Counted from the stretch's first letter, positions 23,125-36,938 are shown. The stretch: 64,000 nt of DNA from Montifringilla adamsi (GCA_017590115.1 JAGGNK010006571.1:310001-374000), one strand, 5' to 3'. The notes: a model not told the origin generated them from the letters alone. Numbers and translations are program-made.

Positions 23125-26100
23125 GTACGTGCGTTCGCATTTCGCGCTCACCGGCTTTTCGGAGCATGCCTTTGTTGTGTCAGCTCACCTGTATTAAACT
23201 AGGAGGTTATTTCTGTTCGTGTGTGCATTGTAATTAATTCCATCAGAGTTGGGTTTTTTTCTTTTATGACAGCATTTGCTCATTTCTACTACAAACTGCG
23301 ATAGAAACTGACTTCTGTTGTTCGCAGCAAGACCAAGCAATTTAGAAGACTTAAAGCAGTAAGAGTTTATTAAAACAAACAAAACCATGGAATTCATCCA
23401 TGCTAGAGTAATCTTATAAAAATTAGCTAATTAAAACAGCTAGCATCAAAACTTATCAGCAAGCCAAATGTTCCAAATCCAAATTGCCTTAAACTTCGAG
23501 CTCAATTTTACTTTGGCTAGGATATAAAAGAAACTTGTTCAAGTAGAAACATTAACAGAAGTTTGAAACTATCATTAAAATGAAGTCCTGGAATTTGGAA
23601 CATTCTTTCTGATTATTTTTTGATATTAAAAAAACCCAACCCAAATACTAAAGGCCAAACTTTTTTTTTTTTTCATAAAGTCATGTAACCCTGACACTCA
23701 AGGATGTTTCCTGATTTATAACAATAGTGTTTAAGAAGGCACTATTGTAATTACTGTAATGCCTGGGGTCACTTTCTCGTGTGATTTCCTTCTGATCCAG
23801 AAAATACTTGTACAGAAAATATAAGAATTCATTTTACATCTAAAAATTGCCATCAAAGTAAGTGCAGATATTAGATGATTCACATGCCTACACTGTTAAC
23901 TTCTTTGGAGTGTTATTAAGACATCTTCAGATCAAGTCCTACACTTCTTATGTACCTCCACCTATTACAATACATTTAGACTTTCTTTTTAAAGAGGAGA
24001 TATATTTGTTTTTCCAACTGCTGTGTAAAAAAATAAAACATCCCTACTTTGTCTGTGAAAAGTAAGCACCGTGTATCCAAAACCAACTGCCAGCAAAAAA
24101 ACCTATCAAAATTCTAGCCCCATGAGTGATGTACATTTAAGCCTCTAAAGTTTGGCTCTGCAGTTTGGCTATGAAACAATAGGCATATAAGTAAAGAAAA
24201 AAAAAAGGCACAAAACTCACCACATTTATTTCTTTATATCATACTGTGTTAATGACATACAGCACCTTCTAAGAAAAATTCCACTGGAATCATATTGACT
24301 CTATATCACCCACAGAGCATTTAAGTGCTTTATAGTTCTGTACCAGTTTCATGGAAGAATAGTCATGATGTCAATGCTTAATTTTATTTAATTTTATTTC
24401 AAAAACTCAAGGGCAAAGATGTCTGAAACTGCCTGTGAGATTAATCATGTTTGAAATTAAGGCTAAAAACTGTAACATTTTTAATATTACATGTAACTCT
24501 GTGCTATGTCTAAGTTACAGAGTTAAACCAGATGAGTTGAATGAGTGAGCCCAGCAATTTTAGGTGATGCAATCCCCAGATGTACCCTTGCAAGTAGGTG
24601 CTGAGGGTTTTTTGTTTCTTCACAAGTTGCACAGTGGTGTCTCAATCCTAGGCTAAGCCTCATTGTGTTACTATATCCAAAATAAATAAGGATATTCTAA
24701 TATAATCCAGGAATATTATGCTAAGGGCAAGGGAGAAAGCAGCACGAGAAGCTCTGCTATCTGATTTAGGGAAGGGAAAATAAGAAGACCAAGTCCATCA
24801 CATCCAGCTTTTCTTCCAGTATGGAGCTCGTCTTTCTCTTCTGCCTTGTATTTTCCTGATGTTATATATCTCACTGTTAGTAATTTTTAATCTCTCCTTC
24901 CAACAAAACAGACCCAGCATATTAAGGGATGGCAGCATGTGGAAGCAGTAAAGGTACTGCATTTGGAAGAGGAAAGGCTTCACAGCACCTTCAGGCTTTT
25001 GGCCAGTTTGGTGGGAAGCCAGATTTCAGCTCGTTCCTGTGGTGGCAGGATATAAGGAGTGTTAGAAAGCAGGGAAGGGGGTGGATTTCCATCTGTTGAG
25101 GTGGGAAAGTCACAGTGTAAGGGAAGGCCTGTCTTCACATTACCCATCAAAAGCACCTTGGATAATAAGCGTCTCTTTTACCATTTAGAAAAATAAAGTT
25201 AGATACAGTAAACTGAAAGATTAAGTCAGGTTAAAAAGAAAAAAAATAGAAAAAGAAGAAGGTGTAAGCTTCAGTAAAACTGAACCTTGAGTTATACTTC
25301 CATCATAGGGAAAGGACTTTGCTTGCTTCATGATCACAGAGTTCAAAGTCTTTGTTACCACTGCATGTTACTTTTTCCAGACCATTGAAAACATTAGTCA
25401 TTTTTGTTTAATTCATGAAAAACAGGCAGAGGAAAACTTTGAAGTCTCACAGTTAATTGCCTACTTTTGTTTTCTAACCACATCATTTATTACCAAGGAG
25501 AAACCCTACTGGTGACCAGAGCCTTTCCAGAGCAGACCAGGCAGAAGAATGGTGCATACAAACAAGCATCCTTTCCTGAATCAATGCTTAAGAACAGAGA
25601 GTTTGTGCAGTCTGTTGTCTTGAATTTACCTGACTTACACAACGCTGTTGAAATACCCAATCATCAGCTCTACATTACTCTTTCTTTCTTCTTTCCCACT
25701 GAGATTCAGCACAGTGTTTGCCCTGCTGCATTTGAGTTGAGCAAGCTCTTAGCATTCCCACCTGCATTGAGCAACATCTTGCAAGGCTGGATCATCACAA
25801 ATCTGCCATATTTAAATACCAGGGACTGATGTTGTTATGTGTAAAAATAGGAATGACATCTTCATAACAGGAAAGCAGATGACCCAGAGGATTTAAGTTT
25901 GCCATCCTCATCCTCAGATGGGTCTGGTAGAGAAGTACACTGTTAAAAAGCAGGCCAGGAAAGGCTGTAGCTGTGTATGCCCAGTAGGAGACACAGGGCA
26001 AGATCAGACTAAGCATCGTTTTAATTGTCTTAGCAAAAGACTCCATTGCAATTCTTTTTTTAAATAATGGGGAAGTAAATGTCCATAGTTACAAACTTTG

Positions 26101-27182
26101 TTGTTTTCCATTAAGTTACTGTCTCACATTATGTTCTGTATTTAAAGGTTAAGCTGAGTGGTCTCCATAATATCTATGAATTAGGAAAAGCTAGGTGAGA
26201 GTCTAAAACTTGGCTTTTGAGAACTATACATTCTTCTGATGAGTTTACCTTTACCATTTATGATCAAAAGAGAAAGTAATATTTCTCATGGCATTTCTAT
26301 TATTAAGGCTCTTTATAAACAAAATGGTTTGGTTTTATGAATGCATAAGATACTTTCAACACAGGTATATAAATAAGTTTGCACTTACATTTATAAATCT
26401 ATGATCTGACTTTTAGTAATTGCTGCTTTTTTTCCATTAATGTCTGACAGATAAGGCAGTTAAAGAAGTTAATATGAATTCTAAATAAGGACCATCTAAC
26501 TTCAAGTCCCTAAAAGTAGTTAAATATTTGGTGAAAATGATGAATTCTTGGGTACTGATTCATGTGATCTGAAAACGCCATCCATTTCCTGATTCACCTT
26601 CATATCTCCTCCAGAAAAAAAAAATATTTTACAATGAATACCGTCAGTCAAACAATTTTTATGTGTCTGTTTTTCTATCTTTCAGCCAATTCCCTAAACT
26701 GGTACTTTCAAAATGAAGAGGAAGATAAGAATGGGAATGAAGAATGCCTTGGAGAAATCCAGTCATAAAGTTTGAGGAGTAGAAATAATAGGAAATATTA
26801 ATAACTCTGATCTCTTACATAGGTCAGAATTTAGAATGAAATGATGTAAAGTTACAAACCTGAGACATAAGGGCTATAAAATTTGAATCAAGATTCACAG
26901 ATTTTTAAATTAATACATAATAAAAATATTTGCTTTTCCCCCTCTACTTTGGATGGTAATATATTCTGCTGCCTTATACAACTTTCTTATATAGACTAAT
27001 TTAAGTTTTCATTTTTTTTTATATTAGCCCCAAGACACCTCTTCAAACTAAGCCAGGGTATATATTAGCAATCCATTAGTTTCTCCTCTCTGTCTGCTTG
27101 TCCCTAATCATTAATATTGAATTCCTGCGTTACTACATCACCCAGCAGTACAAGTAAAATTTGGATAGAAAGCACAAACACA

Positions 27183-27228
<46 letters not shown>

Positions 27229-28822
27229 TAGACTTTATCACTGCCAATAAGTCTAAAACACAGGACATAGAGCTCATCTAGACTTCAGTTTTGTGCTGAC
27301 CTTTTTGGGGATGAATGGATAGAGAGGATACTTGGCATAACTCCTGCTGTCGTAGAATTAGACCCTCACAATTTCTAAAAGGAATGTTAACCAGCTGTGA
27401 AGTCCTCATAACTGAGACAACATTTCTGTGGCACTGATCTAGCACCAGCAGCCGTATAAGAAGGTTACCAAGTGGTGGTGGAATTGTCTGTGCTATTTAA
27501 TTTAATAGTAAATTCTCGAAGTAGGCCAACATCTAAGTCACATTTAAAAAGTGATTTATCTAAATTAATGCAAACCTTGTATTAATCTTATTGTTTTGCT
27601 TTGAGCATATCTTAAATATACTAAAAAATGCACATAAATTAAATAGACATTAACAAAAAAAAGACTAATCAGTGATGGGTTTTCTTATAAAGAGTATTAC
27701 TGTCTTTAATGAGAGTTCATTTACCCCTTTAGTTAGGCACAGACAGCATACTTATGTGACCAAGATTTCACTTGCTCTCTGCCTTTTCACTCTCTAAGAT
27801 TGACAGTGAACACAGTAAGGTAGATGTACTTGTCAGGAGGGGTTTTGTAGGAGGGAAGAGAGTCAGCATCTTAACAAGCTGTGTGACATATTGTATGCAT
27901 TTTTCCAGCCATGCACTTCCTGTCAGATCATTTGATAGCAGCAATAAAAGCTACAAGTCCAGTTCAAGTGATATTTTCCTCAGTTTCTCCTACACTGTAT
28001 TCAGTTGCCTGTTAGGAAAGAACTAGATGGTGTTGTTTAAATCCAGTCTTTGTAATTTGGAATTGTTACAGAGGAAAATGCTTAACAACTTGACCGTGGC
28101 TAAAGAAGCAGTAGTAGGGAAAGACAAAAGAGAAAATAAATTAAAACTCAGTGAGTGTTTGTTACTGAGAAATAGAAACAAGTAACCAACACACACACAC
28201 ACTGAGCACACACTGCAAACTCGACTGAATTTAGTTATTTTGATGATTTTACTCAGACACTAAAGCACCCTCCTCACAGTCTGGTCTTCTGTTTTGTTGC
28301 TAGTTGAACTCAGGCCAGACTAGAGCAATGAGAGTATAAGGAGGTACCTGTGTCTTTCTCGACTTCAAAGGAAGCCCAGCTCACTGTTTTACAAAGTTTT
28401 TGTGCATCATGGTATCACTTGAGAATTTAGCAAGTGTCATTTTTTTGGGATGTGTTTCAAAAGTTGCCTATAAGCAATACCAAAAATCTGTTAAGAATCT
28501 GTGTTGAGCTGAACACTCTGCTGTCAAACTTTAAGCCTTCATTTTTTGCTCTGTCCCATAGTGATCCCCAAACTCAAGAGTTCCCACCATTTCCCAAACA
28601 GCTGTGAGCTTTGCTGGCAAAGTAAAGCACATCCATTTATTGCAGGCAGACCATATAAAAGTGTGCAGCTAGTTTCTACTATGAGTTGTTTTTTTTCATG
28701 CATTTTGACAAAGTCCGTTCAGGGTATAAGCAAGGTTATATTCCATAATGAACAAAAATTGGAAGTAGTAGCACTGCAGGAAAATGGAAATAGGATCACT
28801 TGGTGATCAATACAATTTCAGT
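23125..28822. other. AT-rich stretch, probable first intron of plus unit
   Basis: No repeat family is recognised apart from the dinucleotide tract at 27,184. A small plus-strand interval at 26,148-26,194 has an acceptor (TGTATTTAAAG), an open frame (KLSGLHNIYELGKA) and a TAG|GTGAGA donor, but at 47 bases it is weak evidence. A 120-codon frame at 25,467-25,829 has no splice or domain support. Confidence 0.35.
27184..27228. repeat. (CA)n followed by (TA)n microsatellite
   Basis: About 18 uninterrupted CA units followed by five TA units. Compound repeats of this kind are usually length-polymorphic. Confidence 0.97.
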
Positions 28823-29838
28823 TGTATTGGGTTTTCATGGCAAGATGGAGGTGCTACAGGTGTGGCTTCTCTAAGAGGCTACCAGAAGCTTCCCTTGTGT
28901 CCAACAGAACCAATTCCAGCTGGCTCTAAGACAGACACACTGCTGGCCAAGGCTGAGCCCGGCAGTGATGGGGTAGCACCTCTGGGATGTAATATTAAAG
29001 AAAGAAAAAAAGTTATTGTACAAAAATAATTGTGGCCAGAGAAGAGAGGAGTGGGAACATGTGAGAGCAACAGCCCTGCCGACACCAAGATGAGTGAGAA
29101 GGGAGAGGGAGGAGGTGTTCCAAGTGCTGGAGCTGAGATTCCTCTACAGCCAATGGAGGTCCAGGCGCAGTAGAGATCCACCTGCAGCCCACAGGGGTTC
29201 ACAGAGGAGCAGAGATCCACCTACAGGCTCTGGAGGGCCTCATCCCAGAGCAGGGGGACGTCCAAAGGAGGCTGTGACCCCATGAGAAGCCCACGCTGGA
29301 GCAGGGCCACAGCAAGACCCATGGGCCCATAGAGAAAGAGGCCCCCACTGGAAGAGGTTTTTGACAGGACTTGTGACCCCACAGGGGTCGGACTGGAGCA
29401 TCCTGTTCCTGCACTGCATGGAAGGGGCTCACACTGGAGCAGTTTGTGAAGAACTGCAACCTATGGATTTGACAAGTCCATGGAGGACTTTTCCCACCTT
29501 TCTGTGCTGCTGGAGCTGCAGTATAAAATTGGTAATAAAGTTAAGCCCAGGAAGGAGGGAGTGGTGGGTGGAAGGTGTTTTTAGGGTTTATTGTACTTCT
29601 TGTTACCCTACTCTTATTTTGCTTGGCAACGATAAGTAATAAATAATGGGTTCAGTTAATTTCCCACAGCTGTGCCACCTGGGTTTCACCTGTGATAGCA
29701 AAGAGTGAGTGATCTCTCCCTAACCTTATCTCAACCCATGAGCCCTTCATTATATTTTTTCTCACCTGCCCACCTGAGGAGGGGAGTGGCAGGGTGGCTT
29801 TGGTGCTTACCCAGTGTCCAGCTAGAGTCAAATCACCA
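28823..29838 (+). mobile_element. Solitary LTR of an avian endogenous retrovirus
   Basis: The element begins TGTATTGGGTTTTCATGGCA, a start I associate with long (about 1 kb) ERVL-type LTRs of songbirds. Its body shows the typical alternation of 'gagatccacctgcagcccac' and 'gctcacactggagcag' phrases. The 3' part has an AATAAA signal (29,532 and again about 29,638) and the stretch around CTCAACCCATGAGCCC near the end. It ends near 29,838 in CACCA. No internal retroviral sequence or second LTR is adjacent, so it is a solo LTR. I could not find a convincing target-site duplication, so the right boundary is approximate. Open frames inside it are not genes. Confidence 0.8.
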
Positions 29839-32800
29839 ACTTTTACTACCTAACATTTGAGTGCTTGACTTATTGCCCTCAACAATAATTAGTATTCTGT
29901 ATAGTTCAGTTATTAAATATGTATCACTCTTATTCCTCTCCATAGCCTGAAAACATTGTAGTTATTGAAATTATTTAAATCAGAAGTACCATGTTCAAAA
30001 TATTTTTACTTTATATTTAGCATAATAAAAACTGCTTTGTTAAAAATCTTGCATAATAATTATTTGATTGGACACACGGAAAACTTGTAAGAGGTTTTGC
30101 TTCAGAAGGAGAAACCTAGTCTGAGTCTGCTCTAGGAAGCCAGAATTTGACTTGTAAAACCTGAAGTTTCATAAATACGCCTCATTGCAGAACACTCAAG
30201 CAGGAGGAGGGATGTACAGACATGCTATTGAAGAGAAAAAAACCACTATTTTTTGCAGTTATGCCAAGCCCCAATTTAATTACTAAGTGGTTTTACTCCT
30301 TATTCAGACTTGGGGGTTCATTAAAGACATAAGTTGACAGGAAGGAAACCAAAGCCCATGTTAGCCTTCTAAGTCCACTGTCATACTTTAAATAGTACCA
30401 GAAGATAACAAAGGGAGACCAAGGGCTAATGTCTACACATCTTAAAGTGCCTCTTGTCTCTAGTGGACATTCTCAATCCAGAGCAGAAGCTGAGGGCTGG
30501 GGGATTGGTGTGTGCACTGATGCTGCTGTGTAAACAAAATAAGGCCATTCACCTTCTGTTCTCCCATCAGCCATATGTTTACAAAGAATTCAAAGGCTAA
30601 AATTTTAAAAATAGTTGTAGCGCAATAGAACTGTTCATGAAATAATTTGCATAAAAATGTCATATTTCAATTGGGTTTGTCAGCTGGGGATAGAGATTCT
30701 AATTAAAATGACGAGAGTGAGTAAAGGAAGAAATACACAGGAGCTACATGTGTAATGCTATCTTCTTTTTTGTAATAATCACTTACCTGTACTATCAAAA
30801 TGAAGGCATTGATAATAGAACTCAGTTAAAAAATGGAAAAAAGTACTTGAATTATCCCAAGGAAAAAATAACAGTCATCCAACTGCAACACAAAGCCTCC
30901 ACGCCTGCCAACATCCTTGACTTTTCACAAAAATAGGCTATCTATTATGTCCCAAGGACACAGCAACTTGGACCAAAAGATAAAAACTAATTCACAAGTT
31001 AATTAGTTTTTTCTGAGAGAAAGTCTCCCCAAATCTGTTCAGTTTGAGTAAAAATGGATAACAAGCACAGAGGAAGAGACACTTTCATTCCAAAGTGTGT
31101 ACGCATGGGACAAGAGCAAGCAGTCACTCAACACGGGAGACAACTGGGAGTTTCCAGTTATAGCATGATAAATCATGTAATAAAAAAAAAAAAATCAATC
31201 TGACATATTCATTAGCATCAGCTTCTGGGAGAGTTTTGCATTGTAATTTCTCCATGAGACAAAAGCCAATGCAATGTCACAGCAGCTGCACATGGAAGCA
31301 AGAAGCGCTGTGGAAAAATAAGTGAAGACTGTTTTCCCTAAGCTGTCTCCTATGTCTGAATGGTGACACCCTCAGCTCCCCCTGCTTTCCATACCCTGGA
31401 AGAGGTGTGAACTATGTTCCTCCATCCCTCCTGATCATGCTGCTTCCACCATGTCCCCTGGCAGCTTTGGAGAAAATAAGCACAGATCAGCTCCCCTAGA
31501 CATACAGTAGAATTGATTTTAATGCCTTTTTACTCATTCAGGTTGTTCAGTAAAGGACCTCAGCTTTTGTCTAAAGTTTTCTAGACTACTCACATTTTTA
31601 CTTATTTTCTTTTAGGGAGGGAACTGGAGAGATGTTCTATTATTTGAGGGAAAAATTGTATGAAGTAGAAAAATTCTGTATGGTCATAAATGCTTTCATT
31701 CTGCTGCTGTGATCAAAAGCAATGTGACTGGACAAAATATTGCTGTTTTAATGTTTGAGGAAATTAGTTTCCAAACACTTCTACTCAACATTTAATGGTT
31801 GATGTTCCCAGGGTCAGCAGACATGGAGCTGCCATCAGGAATGCCCTAGATATTCCCTACAGCAGACTGTCAAGCAAAGCCTCCCAATTTAACAGGATTA
31901 TTCTTCATTAGATGCAGGGTGAACACCTGTAAGCATTTATGAGTTTTATTCAATAGCAATACTTGGGAAAGATTTTTTTTCTGACTTGAGTGGGAGCAAG
32001 AATGGGTTGTAGCATTTCTGGGTTGACACAACCAAGACCCTTTTAAGGAAATGAAGTGCCTGCAATTTTCTTGCACATCAGTGGTATTTGCAATTAGAGG
32101 AAAGCTAATAGATAGTATAAATAAATAAAGCTCAAAGTTCCTGCTGTATTCAGTGGCATCTTGCAGTAGTGCAAGTCTTAAAAGTGACACAGCATGAAAA
32201 GTATCCTTTAAGCCTGAATCAATTATGTTCTGTTTGGAACTCTCTATGAAGAATCACACAAAACAAAATTCAAATGCATATTCTGTATACCAAATACAAC
32301 TGAAAAATCAGCAGGAAAGAACTTGGAGTGTGCCAAAATACTCCTTGGATTTGTTAGTTGAGATCATGAAAGAAAACCAAAATTGAGTCTTTTCATTTTA
32401 AATTATAGTTTTCAGTTCTCAAATTCAGATCACTCATCCAAAAATACAGATAACTAACATATATCCTGTGTTGCCTAACTGTTCAACATCAAGAGTACTG
32501 AGGGTTTTCATCTATTTAAGAGCACAACAGTACCAGTTACTGCTGATAATGTGTTGTCATCTACAGATACCATACCTGAGGAAACCACCGATGAGTTTCT
32601 AACTCTGTGTATTTACTCAGCGGTTAGCACAACAGGACTCTGGTTTCATTTGGATCTACCAACAGCATTAATGTTATAGCAAAAAAAAAAAAAAAACAAA
32701 AAAACCAAAAAAAAAAAAAAACCAATGACAGTCCTTCTGTTTGATAGAAAGTTACAAACTGTGATTTTCTGTGGAGGCTGCTACAGATAAACTCTACAAA

Positions 32801-34111
32801 TCTGATGGGAAAAAAAGCCAAAGATGTTCAGCTACTATAATCAGATATAAAGATCTGAGAATCTCTTAACACTGCCAAGATCTAGGAATGGAGTGTCTAA
32901 CTATATATGTGATTAAAATATCTTTAAGTGTATATTTGGTTTCTCACAAATTAATTACCTAACAAACATACATCTTTTCTTGGTATTTATTTTTTTTAAC
33001 TCCCTTCTTTGTAACTGAAGTGCTAAAGAGCAAGTCATGCTGATTGTTTTGAGTTTGGGGTTTTTTTTTCCTGCTAAGATTATAAATGAAAATGCATTTT
33101 ACTAAAGCCTGTGGAAATGTAATTTGTTATGTCACAGCAATCACTCAGCATGTGTACAGCTGGTTTTGATGATACCAGACCCTGCTTGTTATAAAACCAG
33201 TAGCCTCAAGGAAGGAAGGGTAAATGAAGAAAGACTGATGGCTTGGGGGCTCAAACTACTTTGGGTCATCAGGAGCTAAAAGGGAATGTTTTAACTTGCC
33301 AGTGATTTGCTATTCCAATGCCAAGGCGGAGGAGTAGAGGCCAAATTAACATCTCATATCTCATTTCAAACACATTCCCTGTCTTTTACCAAAATCCTTT
33401 TGATTATTTTAGAATAGAGAAGGGGAGAAATGTTGTGCTTTGTATATGTCACTTAAAGCACTTTCTAAAAAGATTAGTAAGAGAAACACTGAATTTTCAA
33501 CAGAGCTTGTCATGGGACATCTTCAATTCCACCCACTTAAAGAAAGCAGTATAGCACTTCCAAAAATTCATCAATATCCTACTTGTTTATGTTAGTTCAA
33601 TTCAATGTGACCTGATTAGAAAAGCTTCATCTTGGAAAAAACCAAGAGGCTTGCACCACTGTCTGGATCAAAACAGAAAAACTTTTATCCCTCCAAATGT
33701 TTGTTATTGCTATCTTAACACTGAAAACACAGTGAAAGCACAGCAGACCCAGCACAAACAAGGCTGACTCCACCGGTACCCCACCAATGCTGGACCAGGA
33801 GCTCAGACAGTGCTGTTGCTCTGGAACCACTCCTTAACCTGATCTCTAAACAGCTGATGAACAAGTATACAACAAACTACAAGTTCTTCAGTAGACAGTA
33901 ATAAGAGAGAACAACATTAAACAAAAATCATAACTCCCTTCAAATCTCACCCTATGGCATCTCTTGATTCTGTCTCATAGCTGGGTGAACAAAAACTCTG
34001 AGCTCAGCTCCACAGTAGAGAGCCAAGAACAAAGAAGGAAAGCTGGAAATGCTTCACAGAGTTTATTCACCAGTGTGGGTGCTTACTTTTTTTAGCCCTG
34101 TTTTTCTTTAG
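29839..34111. other. AT-rich stretch without a supported gene
   Basis: Nothing firm. An A-rich patch at 32,681-32,721 is the main low-complexity feature. A 33-base interval at 30,683-30,715 has a TTTGTCAG acceptor and an AGA|GTGAGT donor and is open, but is too short to count as evidence. Confidence 0.4.
32681..32721. repeat. Interrupted poly-A tract
   Basis: Two A-runs of about 16 bases separated by short AC/ACC interruptions. No retroposon body is recognisable beside it. Confidence 0.9.
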
Positions 34112-34213
34112 GGCTGGAAGATTGTTTTGTACAAAGGAAAAATAATTTAAAGAGAAGCAGAGATGAAAAGCAAGCAGATGAAGAAAAGCAGAAAGATAAA
34201 ACCAAAATGAAGG
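34112..34213 (+). CDS. Candidate coding exon, Lys/Glu-rich segment
   Basis: A very pyrimidine-rich acceptor (CCTGTTTTTCTTTAG) precedes the interval and AGG|GTAAGG follows it. The frame is open for 33 codons: it starts LEDCFVQRKN and becomes strongly charged (KRSRDEKQADEEKQKDKTKM), like an intracellular or nuclear linker. It ends with one spare base, matching the two-base start of the interval at 37,419. I do not recognise the protein. A-rich purine sequence tends to stay open in one frame, which lowers the weight of this evidence. Confidence 0.35.
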
Positions 34214-34359
34214 GTAAGGAAAAAAGGAAAAGGCAAAATTATGTTGTCCATCATTGTGTCAACCAAATAATAAAATGTTTCCTCAGTACTATGCCTGAAA
34301 TCCACCCACCCTTTGCCAAACAATATTCAGATAGTCCCTCCACCCAGAGCACTCAAATT

Positions 34360-35200
34360 CTTTAGTGAAGGAGATGGAATAGGGCAATGGTCCATCTAGC
34401 CTAATTAACCTGTCTCTGATGGTCACCCATATGAGATTTTTAAGAAGGAGTTCAGCAAGGCAAGCATACAGCTGCCCATCAGTGATTAATGGCTTACAGA
34501 CATCCAGTAATGCAGGATCTCAGTACATTTATACAGTCCTTCATAGACCTATATTACCAAAATTCCTTCTATCACTGATGCACTTACATCCTCTTAGGCT
34601 GAGGAATGCCACAGCTGAGGTGTGCTTTGAAAGGCTGCACTTCCTTTAGTTTTGAACAGCTTCCCACCTAGTTTCCCTCATCATTTTATCATAAGGCAAA
34701 GTGATTAGTCATTACCTATTTGCCCTTTCCAGATGACATCCAGTTTGCTAAATCTCAATTTTCTGTCTGTCCTGAAAAAGGAGGAATCAAGAGTGTAAGC
34801 AGCCTTCTAGGCTTAGGCATGCTATGCATTTGCATAGTACTAAACCTCAGAGAGAAGCAATAGGAGGTTATCTTGGTTTCTCTCTATTATTTTCTACTAA
34901 TTCCTAACATTCAGTACTTACTTTGACCACCACTGAGGGCTGAGCTGATGTTTTCACAAAAGTAGTTATTGCAATTCCAGTGTCTTGCTTCTGAGTGACA
35001 ACAGCAAGTTCAGAATCCATCACTTGTGAAGTTAGGATTGCTTCCTTCTCTGTGTCCCATTATGGTAGCATACACGGAATTTCACCTTCTCTCTTGTCAT
35101 CTGTTCACTCCACATTCTGAGGTCTTTCTGCAGAATTTGTAGTTGCTCTTCATCTTTGCCACCCAAAATAACTCTACATCATCTGCATGTGGTTAAGTAC
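34360..35200 (-). mobile_element. Old amniote-type CR1 relic
   Basis: The stretch starting 'aatggtccatctagcctaat' through 'cctgtctctgatggtc' and later 'atttatacagtccttcatag' resembles the 3' half of the ancient CR1 group found in turtles, crocodilians and birds, in reverse orientation. It is much more diverged than the CR1 cluster at 12 kb, with only scattered blocks matching. The boundaries are rough; the right end is where I stop recognising the text. Such relics predate bird orders, so a copy should be present at the orthologous place in other birds. Confidence 0.5.
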
Positions 35201-36792
35201 CTCTTGCAGAACATGAAAAGTAACAGATCAATTTTCATCAGATTGTGTTAAACAGAAAAGCTAAAATTAGTATTACAAGCACTTGAGAAAAACGCAACAA
35301 AACGCTATGCCTGCAAATGAAAACAGCATTCCACTGATCTTTGGTGGAGTTGGGAAAAATCTACAAAACTTGTCATGATTACCACCTTTACACACAGAGT
35401 TGTGGTTTCCAAACAGTTTTCTACAACATAGATTATTTCTTTGATCAGCAGCATGAGAATGGAAGAGACTATTGCCAATTCAGTTTGAAGTGACTGTTTT
35501 GAGCCATAAGTTTAAGATCTGTTGATGAATACTGACAAGACCTTTTTGAGTTTGATTTTTTGTCAAAGAAATACAAGCCAGAAGTACAACCGGCATTCAG
35601 TGTTTTCCACAATGGTCAGTCAGTGAACCTGGTTATTTCTAGAGTTCTGCTGAGGTTACTGAGGAACTGAAAGTAGTACAATGTCAGAACTGTAGCAGTG
35701 GAAACAATTAATTGTGAATGCACAGTGACAGATCAGCTCACAGCTTGCAGCTCATTTCAGCTTCTGGCTACAGCTCTAACCAGCCACAATTCAAAACGAG
35801 TAAGGAATATATAATATAATGCTTTTGGTCAATGTCTGCTAAATATTAAAATTTCAGACACCCTTACCTCATAGATAATAGGTTGGCACTTCCCCATTTT
35901 TTTCTTCATTTTAACAAAGCAAGTATGAGTAAGTTAATTTATATAAAAATACAATTTCCAAAGTCCCCTCTGTATTATCTGAGGTAAATAAAGAAAACTA
36001 ATTGAAGAGGTCATGATGAAAAAAACAGTGGATGAAGAAATAACTGTTTTTCTGGAAAAGCTTAATTAAATTCTTTGTGTAATAAAACTCTCTGGCTTTT
36101 GAACACGTTGAAAAAATTTGGCATAAATCTTTACAAAAAAAAAGAAGAAGCATAAAAAGTTGCAAAAATTAGAAGAAAAATATATTGATTAAAAAAAAAA
36201 AACCAGAAAAAAAGGATTGATATCCCTTCAGAATTATCTTCTGATAATTCCAATTTCAGGGATTTAGTTAATGAGTATGAAAGTGTGACTGGGTCATTGC
36301 TTCCAGCAGACAGTGGGTTCACAGCTGTCTGCATTGCCTTCCCCAGTATTCAGAGATTTAAGAAAAAAATCTGTACAGGTAGTTACTTGGGAGTCAAATC
36401 ATATTTTTAGCAAGTAACCAGAGGACAAGGCTGGGCTTTTAAAAGAAGTTGTTCCCTTTCATCAGTTTAATTAATTGTGGCCTCCGTAGAAGAGTTGTAG
36501 CTCTTCATACTGTAAAGGCTCCAACAACTTATACATCAGTTATGATGTAACAGGCTTCTAACACCACTATTTTAGGCTACAAAGATTTTTTATTAATAAA
36601 TAGGAGTGCCACAGAAAATACCCACACACATCCATGTCCCAGTTCTTCAATATTTAAAGAATTTTTATATCTGATCTTAGAAATATGGCACTAAAATTGT
36701 CTATCATATCCATCAAGTATCTGATCAAAATTAAAACAATAATGCATTGAATAAATTGAGAAATTCTGAATCAGAGGAAGGTATCAGACTCT

Positions 36793-36824
36793 TATATTGT
36801 CTCTTACATGCAAGAGACAATATA
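36793..36824. repeat. Perfect inverted repeat, 13-bp arms
   Basis: TATATTGTCTCTT and its exact reverse complement are separated by six bases. It could fold as a short hairpin in DNA or RNA. It is too short for a typical microRNA precursor. Confidence 0.9.
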
Positions 36825-36909
36825 CCACATACATACAAATAGCCATTTATGATGAGCCTGTTATCTAAATCCTCTAGTAAAATTATTACTAAAATTTATA
36901 GTAGTAACA

Positions 36910-36938
36910 ATGATGATGATGATGATGATGATGATGAT
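36910..36938. repeat. (GAT)n trinucleotide microsatellite
   Basis: Nearly ten perfect GAT/ATG units, followed by degenerate TGATAATA. It is uninterrupted and so probably polymorphic. Confidence 0.95.

Larger units (their letters stand above)
21640..23130. promoter_or_regulatory. CpG island, probable divergent promoter
   Basis: From about 21,640 to 23,130 GC content and CpG density rise abruptly from an AT-rich background, with many GGCGGG/CCCGCC-type boxes. An AT-rich pyrimidine insert at about 22,360-22,430 splits it into two lobes. The left lobe contains a minus-strand splice donor (22,202); the right lobe has a plus-strand TATA box (23,044) and donor (23,124). This is the usual arrangement of a vertebrate head-to-head promoter. 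The long overlapping open frames on both strands here follow from high GC and are not evidence of coding. Confidence 0.88.

Noticed and set aside
28784..29639. Frames of 60-113 codons around 29 kb
   Set aside because: They lie inside the 1-kb solitary LTR and come from its repetitive GC-richer body.
28818..29843. Target-site duplication for the LTR at 28,823
   Set aside because: TCAGT on the left does not match ACTTT on the right. No alternative boundary within a few bases gives a match, so none is claimed.
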